DNA of 64,000 nt from Dongia deserti (GCF_003574735.1 NZ_QORW01000020.1:1-64000); one strand, 5' to 3'. Positions 14,133-23,473 are shown, numbered from the stretch's first letter. Notes: generated by a model not told the origin, from the letters alone. Program-made: numbers and translations.

Positions 14133-15296
14133 TCATCGACTGCGGTAAGATGGATGCCAAAATGTGAAACTGCGCTCGAGCAGTGCCAGGATGCCATATG
14201 AGGCCGATCCGGCGACGGCGGCGACCGCAATGGTCGCCCACACGACATCGACGTTCATGATCTGAACCTGGGTGCTGATGCGGAATCCCATGCCGCCCAT
14301 GCCTGAGCCGAAGAACTCCGCCACGATGCCGCCGATCAGCGCCAGGGTCGAGTTGATCTTGAGCGCGTTGAAGATGAAGGGCAGCGCCGCCGGTACCCGC
14401 AGCGCCCACATGGTCTGCCAATAGGTGGCACCATAAGACCGCATGAGGTCGAGCTCCATGCGGTCGGCGGCATTGAGGCCCGCCACGGCATTCACCAGCA
14501 TGGGGAAGAAGATCATGAAGACGATCACCGCCGTCTTGGATTCCCAGCCAAACCCGAACCACATGACCATGATCGGCGCGACGGCAACGATCGGCACGGC
14601 GCTGACCATGTTGCCGAGGGGTAGCAACCCGCGCTGCAGGAACGGCACGCGGTCGACGATCAGCGCCGTACCCAGCCCGAGCAGGTTGCCGAGGATGAAG
14701 CCGGTCAGAACGGCCTTCAGGAAGGTCTCCTTGAAATCGTTCGCAAGTGTCGGCGCCTCGCTCTTCAGGGCCTGGAAGATCTCAGTCGGCGCCGGCAGAA
14801 GAACGCGCGGGATCGCGAAACCCACGACGACCACCTGCCAGACATAAACCAGCGCCACGCCGAACAGGGCAGGCACCAGCAGGGCGTGGATCCGGCTGGA
14901 TGGCAGCGCCGAAATGTGCTGCATCACCGTCCAAGCGAACAGCATGATGCCAGCAATGACAAGCCAGAATCCCGGCGACGTCCTCACGCCGTCGATCAAT
15001 GCCGCGACGAAACCTTCGGAGGCGGTGCGCATCGCGAGTTCCGCAGTCGGCAGCATGATCGGGCCGACCGCCGCGATCAGCGCGGTAAGCGTCCCCAACC
15101 AGACCCACAGCTCTCCCTTGGCCCAGTGCCGCAGCCAGCGTTCCCCCGCCACGACCGCCGCAATGCCGAACGCGACGAAGGCGGCGGACAGCGGAAACTG
15201 CGACCAATAGACCTTGCCCTCTTCGTAGTAGCCAATCGGCAGAGCAAGGCCGACCGCCATGAGGAACGCGCTGACCCAGGCGTATCGCGGATTCAT
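14133..15296 (-). CDS. ABC transporter permease with extended N-terminal membrane region
   Basis: SsuC/TauC-type inner-membrane permease. The C-terminal 250 residues have the BPD_transp_1 fold with the EAA loop region DLMRSYGATYWQTMWALRVPAAL that docks the ATPase. The 387-residue length exceeds the usual 250-290 because about 130 residues at the N-terminus add three or four hydrophobic segments (FLMAVGLALPIGYY, FVAFGIAAVVAG, LTALIAAVGPIMLP, LVIAGIMLFAW). The ATG overlaps the stop of the previous permease gene as ATGA (15293-15296), confirming this start. It forms a heteromeric channel with the neighbouring permease. Confidence 0.87.
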   Translation of the reverse strand: MNPRYAWVSAFLMAVGLALPIGYYEEGKVYWSQFPLSAAFVAFGIAAVVAGERWLRHWAKGELWVWLGTLTALIAAVGPIMLPTAELAMRTASEGFVAALIDGVRTSPGFWLVIAGIMLFAWTVMQHISALPSSRIHALLVPALFGVALVYVWQVVVVGFAIPRVLLPAPTEIFQALKSEAPTLANDFKETFLKAVLTGFILGNLLGLGTALIVDRVPFLQRGLLPLGNMVSAVPIVAVAPIMVMWFGFGWESKTAVIVFMIFFPMLVNAVAGLNAADRMELDLMRSYGATYWQTMWALRVPAALPFIFNALKINSTLALIGGIVAEFFGSGMGGMGFRISTQVQIMNVDVVWATIAVAAVAGSASYGILALLERSFTFWHPSYRSR

Positions 15297-16186
15297 GCCC
15301 GGCCTCCAGTGCGGCGCAACGTCGCCCATTCGATCCCGGCGATCGAGTAGACCAACGTCATGCCGAGGATGGCCGCCAGCACCAGGGCCGACCAGATCTG
15401 CACCATCTGGCCGTAGTAGGAGCCCGCCAGCATGCGCGAGCCGAGGCCGCCCTCCGCACCGGTCGGCAGCTCGCCCACGATGGCCCCGACCAGGCTGATC
15501 GCGATCGCCACCTTGAGGCTCGCGAACAGGAACGGAATGGAGGCCGGCACCCGCAGCTTCCAGAAGATCTGCCAGCGGCTGGCATTGTAGGTGCGCATCA
15601 GATCCATCTGCTGCGGATCGGGCGAGCGTAAGCCCTTCACCATGCCGATCGTGACGGGGAAGAAGCACAGATACATCGAGATGATCGCCTTCGGCACCAG
15701 GCCTGTGACTCCGACGCTGGCCAGGATCACGATGATCATCGGCGCAATGGCCAGGATTGGGATCGTCTGCGAGGCGATGATCCACGGCATCAAGGAGCGG
15801 TCCAGCGTGCGCACATGAACGATGCCGGCCGCCAGCAGGATGCCGAGCAGAGTGCCGAATGCGAACCCGACGAGCGTCGCCGACGCGGTGATGTAGGCGT
15901 GGTAGACCAGCGAGCGCTTGCTGGTGACCTTGAGCGCGGCGGTCGAGTTCCACAGATCGACCGCGATCTGATCCGGCGCCGGCAGCACCGGCCGCTCCAT
16001 ATTCCAGGTGCCCTGGATCAACTCGCTGATCGAATAACCGGGATCGACCTGCTCTAGTTGCTCGGAGACGCGGTTGTAATTGAGCGCGATCGCCAGCGCA
16101 TACCACAGCACGATGATGATCGCGAGAACCGTGAAGATCGGCAGTACCCGCCCCTTCGGCGAAAGAAAGCCGAGCGCGGCGGTCAT
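15293..16186 (-). CDS. ABC transporter permease (SsuC/TauC type)
   Basis: Inner-membrane permease of about 297 residues. It has an N-terminal membrane helix (TVLAIIIVLWYALAIALNY), a periplasmic stretch, then the standard five- to six-helix BPD_transp_1 core. The EAA loop is LMRTYNASRWQIFWKLRVPA. I prefer the ATG at 16186 because GAGAGG precedes it; an ATG at 16204 overlapping the ATPase stop codon would add six residues. Partner of the second permease and of the ATPase immediately upstream. Confidence 0.86.
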   Translation of the reverse strand: MTAALGFLSPKGRVLPIFTVLAIIIVLWYALAIALNYNRVSEQLEQVDPGYSISELIQGTWNMERPVLPAPDQIAVDLWNSTAALKVTSKRSLVYHAYITASATLVGFAFGTLLGILLAAGIVHVRTLDRSLMPWIIASQTIPILAIAPMIIVILASVGVTGLVPKAIISMYLCFFPVTIGMVKGLRSPDPQQMDLMRTYNASRWQIFWKLRVPASIPFLFASLKVAIAISLVGAIVGELPTGAEGGLGSRMLAGSYYGQMVQIWSALVLAAILGMTLVYSIAGIEWATLRRTGGRA

Positions 16187-16196
16187 GCTCGCCCTC

Positions 16197-17048
16197 TCAG
16201 TCATACGAATGCCCGGCCTTCAGACCTTCACGGACCCGGTGCGCCAGCTCGATGGCCGCGGGCGTCTCGCGCGTCTCGAGCGTTCGATGATGCGGGAGGG
16301 TGCTGTCGATCACATCGACGATGCGGCCGGGGCGGGCGCTCATCACGACGATCCTGGTGGAGAGCAGAACCGCCTCGTCGATCGAGTGGGTGACGAAGAT
16401 CACGGTCTTGCGGGTCTTTTCCCAGATCTGCAGCAGCTCTTCGTTCATCCGGTCGCGCGTGATCTCGTCGAGCGCGCCGAACGGCTCGTCCATCAGCAGC
16501 AAGTGCGGATCGAACGACAAGGCGCGTGCGATGGAGACGCGCTGCTGCATGCCGCCGGAGAGCTGCCAGGGGAACTTCCTCTCGAAGCCATTGAGGCCGA
16601 CCAGCTCCAGGTAGCGCTTGGCCCTGGCCTCCCGCTCCTCTTTCGGCACACCCATGATCTCGTGGGGCAGCTCGACATTGCGCCGCACATTGCGCCAGGG
16701 ATAGAGCGCAGCTGCCTGGAAGATGTAGCCGTAGGAGCGCTTCAGCCGCGCTTCGCGCGGCGAGACGCCATTGACGGTAATCGTGCCTTCCGTCGGCTGC
16801 TCCAGGTCGGCGACGATGCGCATCAGAGTGGTCTTGCCGCAGCCCGACGGGCCGATCAGCGACACGAACTCGCCGGACCGGATCGCGAGATTGATGTTTC
16901 TGAGCGCAACGACCGGCGCATCGGCGGTCTGGAAGGTCAGGCCGAGATCGCGGATATCGATGATGACATCCGACGAAGCCGCCTTGCCATCAGGCCCGCG
17001 GCCGCGGATGGGTAGATCGACGACCTTGGCCGTCGGCTCAGAGGGCAT
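16197..17048 (-). CDS. ABC transporter ATP-binding protein (NMT1-type importer)
   Basis: Cytoplasmic ATPase of 283 residues with Walker A GPSGCGKTT, Q-loop region in GYIFQAAALYPW, signature LSGGMQQR, Walker B LLLMDEPFGALDE and the switch His in VTHSIDEA. Similar to SsuB/TauB. The start at 17048 overlaps the end of the amidohydrolase gene by 11 bases, indicating cotranslation. It powers import by the two permeases that follow. Confidence 0.9.
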   Translation of the reverse strand: MPSEPTAKVVDLPIRGRGPDGKAASSDVIIDIRDLGLTFQTADAPVVALRNINLAIRSGEFVSLIGPSGCGKTTLMRIVADLEQPTEGTITVNGVSPREARLKRSYGYIFQAAALYPWRNVRRNVELPHEIMGVPKEEREARAKRYLELVGLNGFERKFPWQLSGGMQQRVSIARALSFDPHLLLMDEPFGALDEITRDRMNEELLQIWEKTRKTVIFVTHSIDEAVLLSTRIVVMSARPGRIVDVIDSTLPHHRTLETRETPAAIELAHRVREGLKAGHSYD

Positions 17049-18276
17049 TGGCGCGCTCCACGACGGCGCGCAACAGGACATCGCAACCCGCACCGCAATC
17101 CTCGCGCGTGGCGCTCTCGATCTCGTTGTGGCTGATGCCACCCTCGCACGGGATGAAGATCATGCCCGTCGGCGCGACGCGGCTCATGTAGCAGGCATCG
17201 TGGCCGGCGCCGCTGATGATCGGCATGCTTGGCATGCCAAGTTCCTCTGCGCCCGCCTTCACCGCGCCGACACAGCTCGTGTCGAACTTCACCGGCGGCG
17301 AGTACCAGATCTCCTTGAAATCGAGCTCGAGGCTGTTCTTTGCCGCAGCTTCCTCGCAGGCAGCCTTTGCGCCGGCGGCCATCTTGGACAGCACCGCATC
17401 CTCCGGGTGACGCAGATCGATGGTGAAGAACACCTTGCCCGGAATCGTGTTGCGCGAGTTGGGGCTGGACTGGATGAGCCCGACGGTCGCGCAGGCGAAT
17501 GGCTGGTTGTCGTGTCCGATGCGGTTGATGGCGGTGACAACATGCGCCGCACCGACCAGGGCATCCTTGCGCACCTTCATCGGCGTCGGGCCGGCATGGG
17601 CCTCCTGCCCCACCATGGTCACCTCGAACCAGCGCTGGCCCTGCGCGCCCTGCACCACGCCGATGGTCTTCTTCTCGTTCTCCAGGATCGGGCCCTGCTC
17701 GATGTGCGTCTCGAAGAACGCGAACACCGGGCGACCGCCGACCTCTTCTGGGCCGTCATAGCCGATGCGCTTCAGCTCCTGGCCCATGGTCTTGCCGTCG
17801 AGGTCGGCGCGCGACAATCCGTAGTCCAACGGGAACACACCGGCGAACACGCCCGACGCGACCATGGCCGGGGCGAAGCGCGAGCCTTCCTCGTTGGTCC
17901 AGACCGCGACCTCGATCGGCCGCTGGGTCTCGTAGTTGAAATCGTTCAGCGTGCGCACAACCTCGAGGCCGGCCATGATGCCGTAGATGCCGTCGAACTT
18001 GCCGCCGGTCGGCTGGCTGTCGATATGGCTGCCGGTCATGACGGGCGACAGCGAATCGTCCTTGCCCGGACGGCGCGCGAAGATGTTACCCATCTTGTCG
18101 ATCTTGACAGTGCAGCCGGCGTCCTTCGCCCACTGGCAGAACAGGTCGCGCGCTTGGCGGTCGAGGTCGGTGAGGGCCAGCCGGCAGACGCCGCCCTTCT
18201 CGGTGGCGCCGATCTTGGCCATCTCCATAAGGCTGTCCCAGAGACGGTCGGCGTTGATGCGCAGATTGGTAGCCAC
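17038..18276 (-). CDS. N-carbamoyl-beta-alanine amidohydrolase (beta-ureidopropionase), M20 family
   Basis: Metal-dependent amidohydrolase of about 412 residues. In this context it should cleave N-carbamoyl-beta-alanine to beta-alanine, CO2 and ammonia, the last step of reductive uracil breakdown. Family marks are GSHIDSQPTGGKFDGIYG (metal His and Asp), the Glu pair in TNEEGSRF, FFETHIEQGPILE, VGQEAHAGPTPM and SGAGHDACYMSRV near the end. I choose the GTG at 18276 because GGGAGAG precedes it; an upstream ATG at 18309 lacks a good site. Relatives cleave N-carbamoyl-L-amino acids or allantoate; the linked pyrimidine genes favour beta-ureidopropionase. A RutR-like operator lies about 100 bases upstream. 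Confidence 0.85.
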   Translation of the reverse strand: MATNLRINADRLWDSLMEMAKIGATEKGGVCRLALTDLDRQARDLFCQWAKDAGCTVKIDKMGNIFARRPGKDDSLSPVMTGSHIDSQPTGGKFDGIYGIMAGLEVVRTLNDFNYETQRPIEVAVWTNEEGSRFAPAMVASGVFAGVFPLDYGLSRADLDGKTMGQELKRIGYDGPEEVGGRPVFAFFETHIEQGPILENEKKTIGVVQGAQGQRWFEVTMVGQEAHAGPTPMKVRKDALVGAAHVVTAINRIGHDNQPFACATVGLIQSSPNSRNTIPGKVFFTIDLRHPEDAVLSKMAAGAKAACEEAAAKNSLELDFKEIWYSPPVKFDTSCVGAVKAGAEELGMPSMPIISGAGHDACYMSRVAPTGMIFIPCEGGISHNEIESATREDCGAGCDVLLRAVVERANAL

Positions 18277-18375
18277 GTTCAAACTCTCCCAGTTGTTCGC
18301 CAGCCCCAAAATCAGAGACTTAGCGGCTTTTTATCGGATTCGCCGCCCATAATTTTGTAACGAGTTTGGCGCTGT

Positions 18376-18391
18376 CTGACCAAACGGTCAA
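18376..18391. promoter_or_regulatory. RutR-like operator upstream of the amidohydrolase operon
   Basis: CTGACCA-AA-CGGTCAA matches the RutR box (TTGACCA-NN-TGGTCAA) in 12 of 14 defined positions. It contains the stop codon of codA and lies 85 bases before the amidohydrolase start, marking an internal control point in the long leftward gene row. Confidence 0.65.
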
Positions 18392-19668
18392 CTCCGTTTC
18401 CGCAGGAAATCCGCGCTTTCCGGGCGTCCCGGCAGGTTGAGCCGCGCGGTCTGCGCTGGCGTTTCTGCGATCACCTTGCCGCGCCTGAGGACCGCCAGCC
18501 GCGTCGCGCGGACGCGGATCGCCTCGACCGGATCGACGGCCTGCAGGATGACCAGATCGGCGTTCTTGCCAGGTGCGATGCCGTAGCCCTCGAGCCCAAG
18601 GATGCGCGCGGGATTCTCGGTGACTGCGGCGAAGCAGGCGCGCATCGCGTCCTGCCCGGTCATCTGCGCGACATGCAGGCCCATGTGCGCGACCTCCAGC
18701 ATGTCGCCGGAGCCCATGCCGTACCAGGGGTCCATCACGCAATCGTGGCCGAAGGCGACGGTGAGGCCCGCCGCCATCAGCTCCGGCACGCGCGTCATGC
18801 CGCGGCGCTTCGGGTATGTATCATGGCGTCCCTGGATGGTGATGTTGATCAGCGGATTGGCGATCGCGTTGAGCCGCGCTTCGGCCATCAGAGGGATGAG
18901 CTTGCTGACATAGTAATTGTCCATGGAGTGCATGGAGGTGAGGTGCGATCCCGTCACCCTGCCCTGCAGCCCCAGGCGCTGCGTCTCGTAGGCGAGCGTC
19001 TCCACATGGCGCGACATCGGGTCGTCGGTCTCGTCGCAATGCATGTCGACCGGCAGGCCTCGCTCCGCCGCGAGCTCGCACAAGGCGCGAACCGAGGCCG
19101 CACCGTCCGCCATGGTGCGCTCGAAATGCGGGATGCCGCCGACCACGTCGACGCCGCGGTCGAGCGCGGTCTTGAGCAGCTCCATGGCGCCGGGCGCGCG
19201 GAACACGCCGTCCTGGGGGAAAGCGACAAGCTGAAGGTCGAGATAGGGTCTGACCTTCTTCTTCACCTCCAGCAGCGCATCGACCGCCAGCAGGCGCGGA
19301 TCGCAGACGTCGACGTGCGAGCGGATCGCGAGCAGCCCTTTGGCGACAGCCCAGTCGCAATAGGCCAAGGCCCGCTCGGCGATCGCCTCCTGGGTCAGCA
19401 GCGGCTTGAGCTCGCCCCACAATGCGATACCTTCGATCAACGTACCGGACTGGTTGAGGCGCGGCAGGCCGAGCGACAGGGTCGCATCCATGTGGAAATG
19501 CGCATCGACGAAGGGCGGGCTGACCAGGCGGCCCTTGGCGTCGATCTCCTTGGCGGCACTCGCATCCAAGGCCGGTCCGACCTTCACGATCTTGCCGCCT
19601 TCGATGCCGATATCGACGTCCTGCCGCCCGTCCGGCAGGTTGGCGCCGCGAATGATGAGATCGAGCAT
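18388..19668 (-). CDS. codA: Cytosine deaminase
   Basis: Metal-dependent deaminase converting cytosine to uracil and ammonia, feeding the reductive pathway encoded around it. The 426-residue product matches E. coli CodA in length. It has the metal motif VDAHFHMDATLSLGLPR, IRSHVDVCDP, MHCDETDDP with the catalytic Glu, SHLTSM and the late FGHDCVMDPWYGMG with the metal Asp. It lies 12 bases after the nucleoside-type permease gene. Isocytosine and creatinine deaminases are related, but the pyrimidine context supports cytosine. Confidence 0.88.
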   Translation of the reverse strand: MLDLIIRGANLPDGRQDVDIGIEGGKIVKVGPALDASAAKEIDAKGRLVSPPFVDAHFHMDATLSLGLPRLNQSGTLIEGIALWGELKPLLTQEAIAERALAYCDWAVAKGLLAIRSHVDVCDPRLLAVDALLEVKKKVRPYLDLQLVAFPQDGVFRAPGAMELLKTALDRGVDVVGGIPHFERTMADGAASVRALCELAAERGLPVDMHCDETDDPMSRHVETLAYETQRLGLQGRVTGSHLTSMHSMDNYYVSKLIPLMAEARLNAIANPLINITIQGRHDTYPKRRGMTRVPELMAAGLTVAFGHDCVMDPWYGMGSGDMLEVAHMGLHVAQMTGQDAMRACFAAVTENPARILGLEGYGIAPGKNADLVILQAVDPVEAIRVRATRLAVLRRGKVIAETPAQTARLNLPGRPESADFLRKRS

Positions 19669-19680
19669 GGGTCTCTCCGT

Positions 19681-20622
19681 TCAGCGCTCGCCCTTGCGAT
19701 AGGGGATCATCAGCGCTCGTGGATAGCCGGCGCGCCGCGACATCGCGATCAGCGCCAGGATCGACAGAATATAGGGCAGCATCAGGAACAGCTGATAGGG
19801 CAGATAGGCGCCGGCCAGCTGCTGCAGGCGCAATTGATACGCGTCGAACGCCGCGAACAGGATCGCGCCCAAAAGCGCCTTGCCCGGGCGCCAGGAACCG
19901 AACACCACCAGCGCGATGCAGATCCAGCCGCGCCCGTTCACCATGTCGAAATAGAACGAGTTGAAGGCCGACATTGTCAGAAAGGCGCCGCCCAGCGCCA
20001 TGAAGGCGCTCCCGACTGCCACCGCGCCGACGCGCAGCCACGTCACGTCGATGCCCTGCGCCTCCACCGCTGCGGGATTCTCGCCGACCGTGCGCACCGC
20101 CAAACCGATCGGCGTGCGGTAGAGCACGTAGGCCACCACGATCACCGCGACGAACGCCAGGTACGTCAGCGGCGTTTGGCGGAACAAAGCGTCGCCCAAT
20201 ATCGGGATCTGCGACAGCACGGGCACCTCGAGTGGCGCAAAGGTCTGGATCTTGGGGGGCGAGGTCACTTCGGGGAACGCAATGCGGTACGCATAGTACG
20301 TGAGCGAGGTGGCAAGAAGCGTAATGCCGATGCCCGTGACATGTTGCGACAGGCCGAGCGGCACAGTGAGAAATCCGTGCAGCAATCCGAAGGCTGCGCC
20401 GGCCAGCGCGGCTACAGCCACGCCGGTCCACAGATCCGCGCCATGATAGACCGCGACCCAGCCGGCGAAGGCGCCGACGGTCATGATGCCTTCGATGCCG
20501 AGATTGAGCACGCCGGCGCGCTCGCAGATCAGCTCGCCCAGGGTCGCGAAGATCAGCGGCGAGGCGATGCGGATCGCCGCCGCCCACAGGCTCGCCTCGA
20601 AGATGATGCTGATCCCGTCCAT
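19681..20622 (-). CDS. Nucleoside-type ABC transporter permease (BMP family), second subunit
   Basis: Inner-membrane permease of 313 residues in the BPD_transp_2 family, with LGELICERAGVLNLGIEGIM near the N-terminus, the hallmark of purine/pyrimidine nucleoside transporters of the BMP/NupQ type. About eight to nine hydrophobic segments follow, and AVRTVGENPAAVEAQGIDV in the cytoplasmic loop. It begins 2 bases after its partner permease. Likely imports nucleosides or pyrimidine bases for deamination by the next gene product. Confidence 0.88.
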   Translation of the reverse strand: MDGISIIFEASLWAAAIRIASPLIFATLGELICERAGVLNLGIEGIMTVGAFAGWVAVYHGADLWTGVAVAALAGAAFGLLHGFLTVPLGLSQHVTGIGITLLATSLTYYAYRIAFPEVTSPPKIQTFAPLEVPVLSQIPILGDALFRQTPLTYLAFVAVIVVAYVLYRTPIGLAVRTVGENPAAVEAQGIDVTWLRVGAVAVGSAFMALGGAFLTMSAFNSFYFDMVNGRGWICIALVVFGSWRPGKALLGAILFAAFDAYQLRLQQLAGAYLPYQLFLMLPYILSILALIAMSRRAGYPRALMIPYRKGER

Positions 20623-20624
20623 GC

Positions 20625-21674
20625 CTACCTCAGCTTCAGGCGGAAGCGGGTAAACAGCATGGCCGTCACCATGGTGAGCAGGGCGGTCGCGACCATCACG
20701 TTGGCGATGTAGTTGGGCACGCCGACCGTGCGGCTCATGGCGTCCGCGCCGACGAACATGGCGGCGACGAAGATCGCGGCGGCGATCACGCCGACCGGAT
20801 GCAACACCGCCAGCATGGCGACCACGATGCCCGTGTAGCCGAAACCCGGCGACAGATCGAGGGTGAGATTGCCCTTGAGGCCTGCCACTTCGCTGACACC
20901 AGCGAGTGCCGCAAGACCGCCGGAGAGCAACGCCGTCTTCGCCATCACCCAGTTCACCGGGATGCCGGCGAAGCGCGCGGCGCGTGGATTGAACCCAACC
21001 GTGCGCATCTCATAGCCGAAGGTCGTTCGCGCATTGATGAACCAGACGATAAGCGCCGCCCCGATTGCGATGATGAAACCAAAGTGCAGGCGCTTGCCCT
21101 GGATCAATTTGGGCAGGGCTGCATCGGCGATGACTCTCTTCGATTGCGGCCAGCCCAGGCCCATCGGATCCTTGAGCGGTCCGTCAAGCAGCATGCTCAC
21201 GAACAGGATCATGATGAAGTTCAGCAGCAGGGTCGTCACGACCTCGTCGACGCCGAAGTGCGTCTTCAGATAGGTCGGCCCGAGCAGGAGCAGCGCGCCG
21301 GCCATCATGGCGGCCACCATGATCATCGGGACGAGGATCTGCGCCGGCAGCGGTAGCGCGCCCGTGCCGAGCACCACGGTCATGATCGCGCCCGCATAGA
21401 GCTGCGCCTCCGCGCCGATATTCCACAGCTTGGCGCGAAAGGCGACGGCAACCGCGAGGCCGGTGAAGATCAGCGGCGTCGCGCGCGTCAGCGTTTCGAC
21501 CAACGCAAATTGCGTTCCGGCAGCGCCCCTGACCACGGCGGCGAACACGGAAAGCGGCGAAGCGCCGCCGATAAGCGCCAGGACCGCCGCGACGAGAAAA
21601 CTCACCGCGATCGCGACGAGCGGCGCGATCACCCAGATGCTGCGCGTCGGTTCGGTGCGCGGTTCAAGCCGCAT
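20625..21674 (-). CDS. Nucleoside-type ABC transporter permease (BMP family), first subunit
   Basis: Inner-membrane permease of 349 residues with LIFTGLAVAVAFRAKLWNIGAEAQ, typical of NupP-type subunits. Other marks are DEVVTTLLLNFI and the cytoplasmic loop EMRTVGFNPRAARFAGIPV. Eight to ten hydrophobic segments. The start overlaps the end of the ATPase gene by 11 bases. It pairs with the following permease as a heterodimeric channel. Confidence 0.88.
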   Translation of the reverse strand: MRLEPRTEPTRSIWVIAPLVAIAVSFLVAAVLALIGGASPLSVFAAVVRGAAGTQFALVETLTRATPLIFTGLAVAVAFRAKLWNIGAEAQLYAGAIMTVVLGTGALPLPAQILVPMIMVAAMMAGALLLLGPTYLKTHFGVDEVVTTLLLNFIMILFVSMLLDGPLKDPMGLGWPQSKRVIADAALPKLIQGKRLHFGFIIAIGAALIVWFINARTTFGYEMRTVGFNPRAARFAGIPVNWVMAKTALLSGGLAALAGVSEVAGLKGNLTLDLSPGFGYTGIVVAMLAVLHPVGVIAAAIFVAAMFVGADAMSRTVGVPNYIANVMVATALLTMVTAMLFTRFRLKLR

Positions 21675-23223
21675 GGGCTTCCCCGCCGAAGCCGTGACCG
21701 GCCATCATCAGGCCGAGGTGACGGATGGTCACGTCCTTGCGCGCCATCGGCGCCGACATGCGGCCGCGATACATCACGACGATGCGGTCGGAGAGCGTGA
21801 GCAGCTCATCGAGATCTTCCGAGATCAGCAGGGTTCCGGCGCCGCTGGCTCGCGCCTTCAAGAGCTGCTGATGCACATAGCGCACCGCGCCGATATCGAG
21901 GCCGCGAGTCGGCTGGTTGGCGAGGATGATGCGGGGATCGCGCGCCATCTCGCGGCCCAGGATCAGCTTCTGCATGTTGCCGCCGGAGAGGAGCCGCGTC
22001 GCGGCCTGCGGGCCTGGGCAGCGCACGTCGTAGTCCGCGATGATGCGGGTCGCAAAGTCGCGGACGGCCCTCCAGTCGATCAGGCCGCGTTTCGAAAAGG
22101 GCGCTTCGCGATAGCGCGCGGAGATGACGTTCTCTTCCAAGGACAGATCGCCCACCACACCGACCGCGTGCCGGTCTTCGGGGATGCGCGCGACGCCGGA
22201 GGAGACCATCCAGGCGGGATCGAAATGGTGGATCTCCTGCCCGAACAGGGTAAGCGAACCGTTGCTCGGCTTCACAATGCCGCTGATGACATCCGCGAGC
22301 GCACCCTGCCCGTTTCCGGACACGCCCGCGATGCCGATGATCTCGTTGCCGTGGAGTTCGAGCGAGACCTCCTGCAGGCGCGGATGCCCCTCGCCGGCCA
22401 GCGTGACGGCCTTCAGAGCCAGGGCGACCGGGCCAACGGGGATCGGCTCGACCTTCGGTTCAGGGATCGGGCGGCCAACCATCAGCTCGGCCAGTTCGTG
22501 ACGGTCCGTCTCGGCGGTGCGCCGCTCTGCCACCAGCTTCCCCTGGCGCAGTACCACGATGCGGCGGCTGACCGCCATCACCTCATGGAGCTTGTGCGAG
22601 ATGAAGATGATGGCGAGGCCACGTTCAACCAGCTTCTTAAGCGTGGCGAACAGGGCCTCGGTTTCTTGCGGCGTGAGAACGGCGGTCGGCTCGTCCAGGA
22701 TCAGGATGCGGGCGTCGCGGTAGAGCGCCTTCAGGATCTCCACGCGCTGCCGTTCGCCGACCGATAGATCGGCGATCCGCGCGTCAGGCCTGACGAGCAG
22801 GCCGAAGGTTTCCGACAGCCTTGCGAGTTTGGCCCGCGCGTCAGCATGTCTTGAGCGAGCGCGCCACAGCGGCTCAGTCCCCAGCACTACGTTGTCGAGC
22901 ACGGTCAGATTGTCGGCCAGGGTGAAATGCTGGTGCACCATGCCGATGCCGCGTGCCAGCGCTGCCTTGGGCGAGCCCGGTGGCAGGGCTTCTCCGAATG
23001 CTTCGATGCTGCCCTCATCGGCCACGTAATGGCCGAACAGGATGTTCATGAGCGTGGTCTTGCCGGCGCCGTTCTCGCCGAGCAGCGCCAGCACCTCGCC
23101 GCGATGCAGATCGAGGCTGATCGCATCGTTCGCCACCAGCGGGCCGAAGCGCTTGGTAATGCCGCTCAGTCGGAGGACGATTTCGTTCGCCGGGTTCGGG
23201 GGTTGAGTCGATTCAGACGGCAT
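21664..23223 (-). CDS. Nucleoside-type ABC transporter ATP-binding protein with two ATPase domains
   Basis: The 519-residue fused ATPase is typical of BMP-linked nucleoside and sugar importers. The first domain has Walker A GENGAGKTT, signature LSVGERQR and Walker B ILILDEPTAVLTP. The second has a degenerate Walker A (GVSGNGQGA), signature LLSGGNMQK and a weak Walker B region (IILANQPTRGLDIG, with Asn-Gln in place of Asp-Glu). The asymmetry is normal in this family. An N-terminal Pro/Asn-rich tail precedes the first domain. The element between this gene and the substrate-binding gene does not interrupt the reading direction. Confidence 0.9.
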   Translation of the reverse strand: MPSESTQPPNPANEIVLRLSGITKRFGPLVANDAISLDLHRGEVLALLGENGAGKTTLMNILFGHYVADEGSIEAFGEALPPGSPKAALARGIGMVHQHFTLADNLTVLDNVVLGTEPLWRARSRHADARAKLARLSETFGLLVRPDARIADLSVGERQRVEILKALYRDARILILDEPTAVLTPQETEALFATLKKLVERGLAIIFISHKLHEVMAVSRRIVVLRQGKLVAERRTAETDRHELAELMVGRPIPEPKVEPIPVGPVALALKAVTLAGEGHPRLQEVSLELHGNEIIGIAGVSGNGQGALADVISGIVKPSNGSLTLFGQEIHHFDPAWMVSSGVARIPEDRHAVGVVGDLSLEENVISARYREAPFSKRGLIDWRAVRDFATRIIADYDVRCPGPQAATRLLSGGNMQKLILGREMARDPRIILANQPTRGLDIGAVRYVHQQLLKARASGAGTLLISEDLDELLTLSDRIVVMYRGRMSAPMARKDVTIRHLGLMMAGHGFGGEAHAA

Positions 23224-23233
23224 AGCGACACCT

Positions 23234-23437
23234 CTTCCCCCCTTGTGGGGGAAGGATGCGGAGCCTTGGCGAAGGCAGTGAGCCTAGGCGAAGCTGGATG
23301 GGGGGTGACGCCGCACGAGCATTCGAATGGGTTCTCTGCGCTCTACGTTGCTCTGAGATGGCCAGCAATTCGTCATTGGTTGCCGACAGTCGTGCGGCGT
23401 CACCCCCCATCCCAACCTTCCCCCACAAGGGGGGAAG
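23234..23437. repeat. Long imperfect palindromic element (MITE-like)
   Basis: Left arm 23234-23318 and right arm 23390-23437 are inverted copies beginning with cttccccccttgtgggggaa at the tips and running through tggggggtgacgccgcacga. The left arm has an extra insert of about 37 bases, and the central loop is about 71 bases. It carries no gene and fits exactly between two operon genes. This is the shape of a non-autonomous mobile palindrome of the kind scattered in alphaproteobacterial genomes. Confidence 0.7.
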
Positions 23438-23473
23438 GGGCTCATCAAGCGCTGGCAACAAGCGAAATTACTC

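Noticed and set aside
13099-16204. A thiamin-precursor (ThiY-type) operon
   Set aside because: The SBP is NMT1-like, but no thi gene or TPP riboswitch is present and the operon carries an amidohydrolase under a RutR-type box.
18673-20712. A 679-codon open frame on the plus strand opposite codA and the nucleoside permease
   Set aside because: It is a GC-rich antisense shadow, with His/Arg/Asp-rich low-complexity translation and no family resemblance, while the minus-strand genes show clear motifs.
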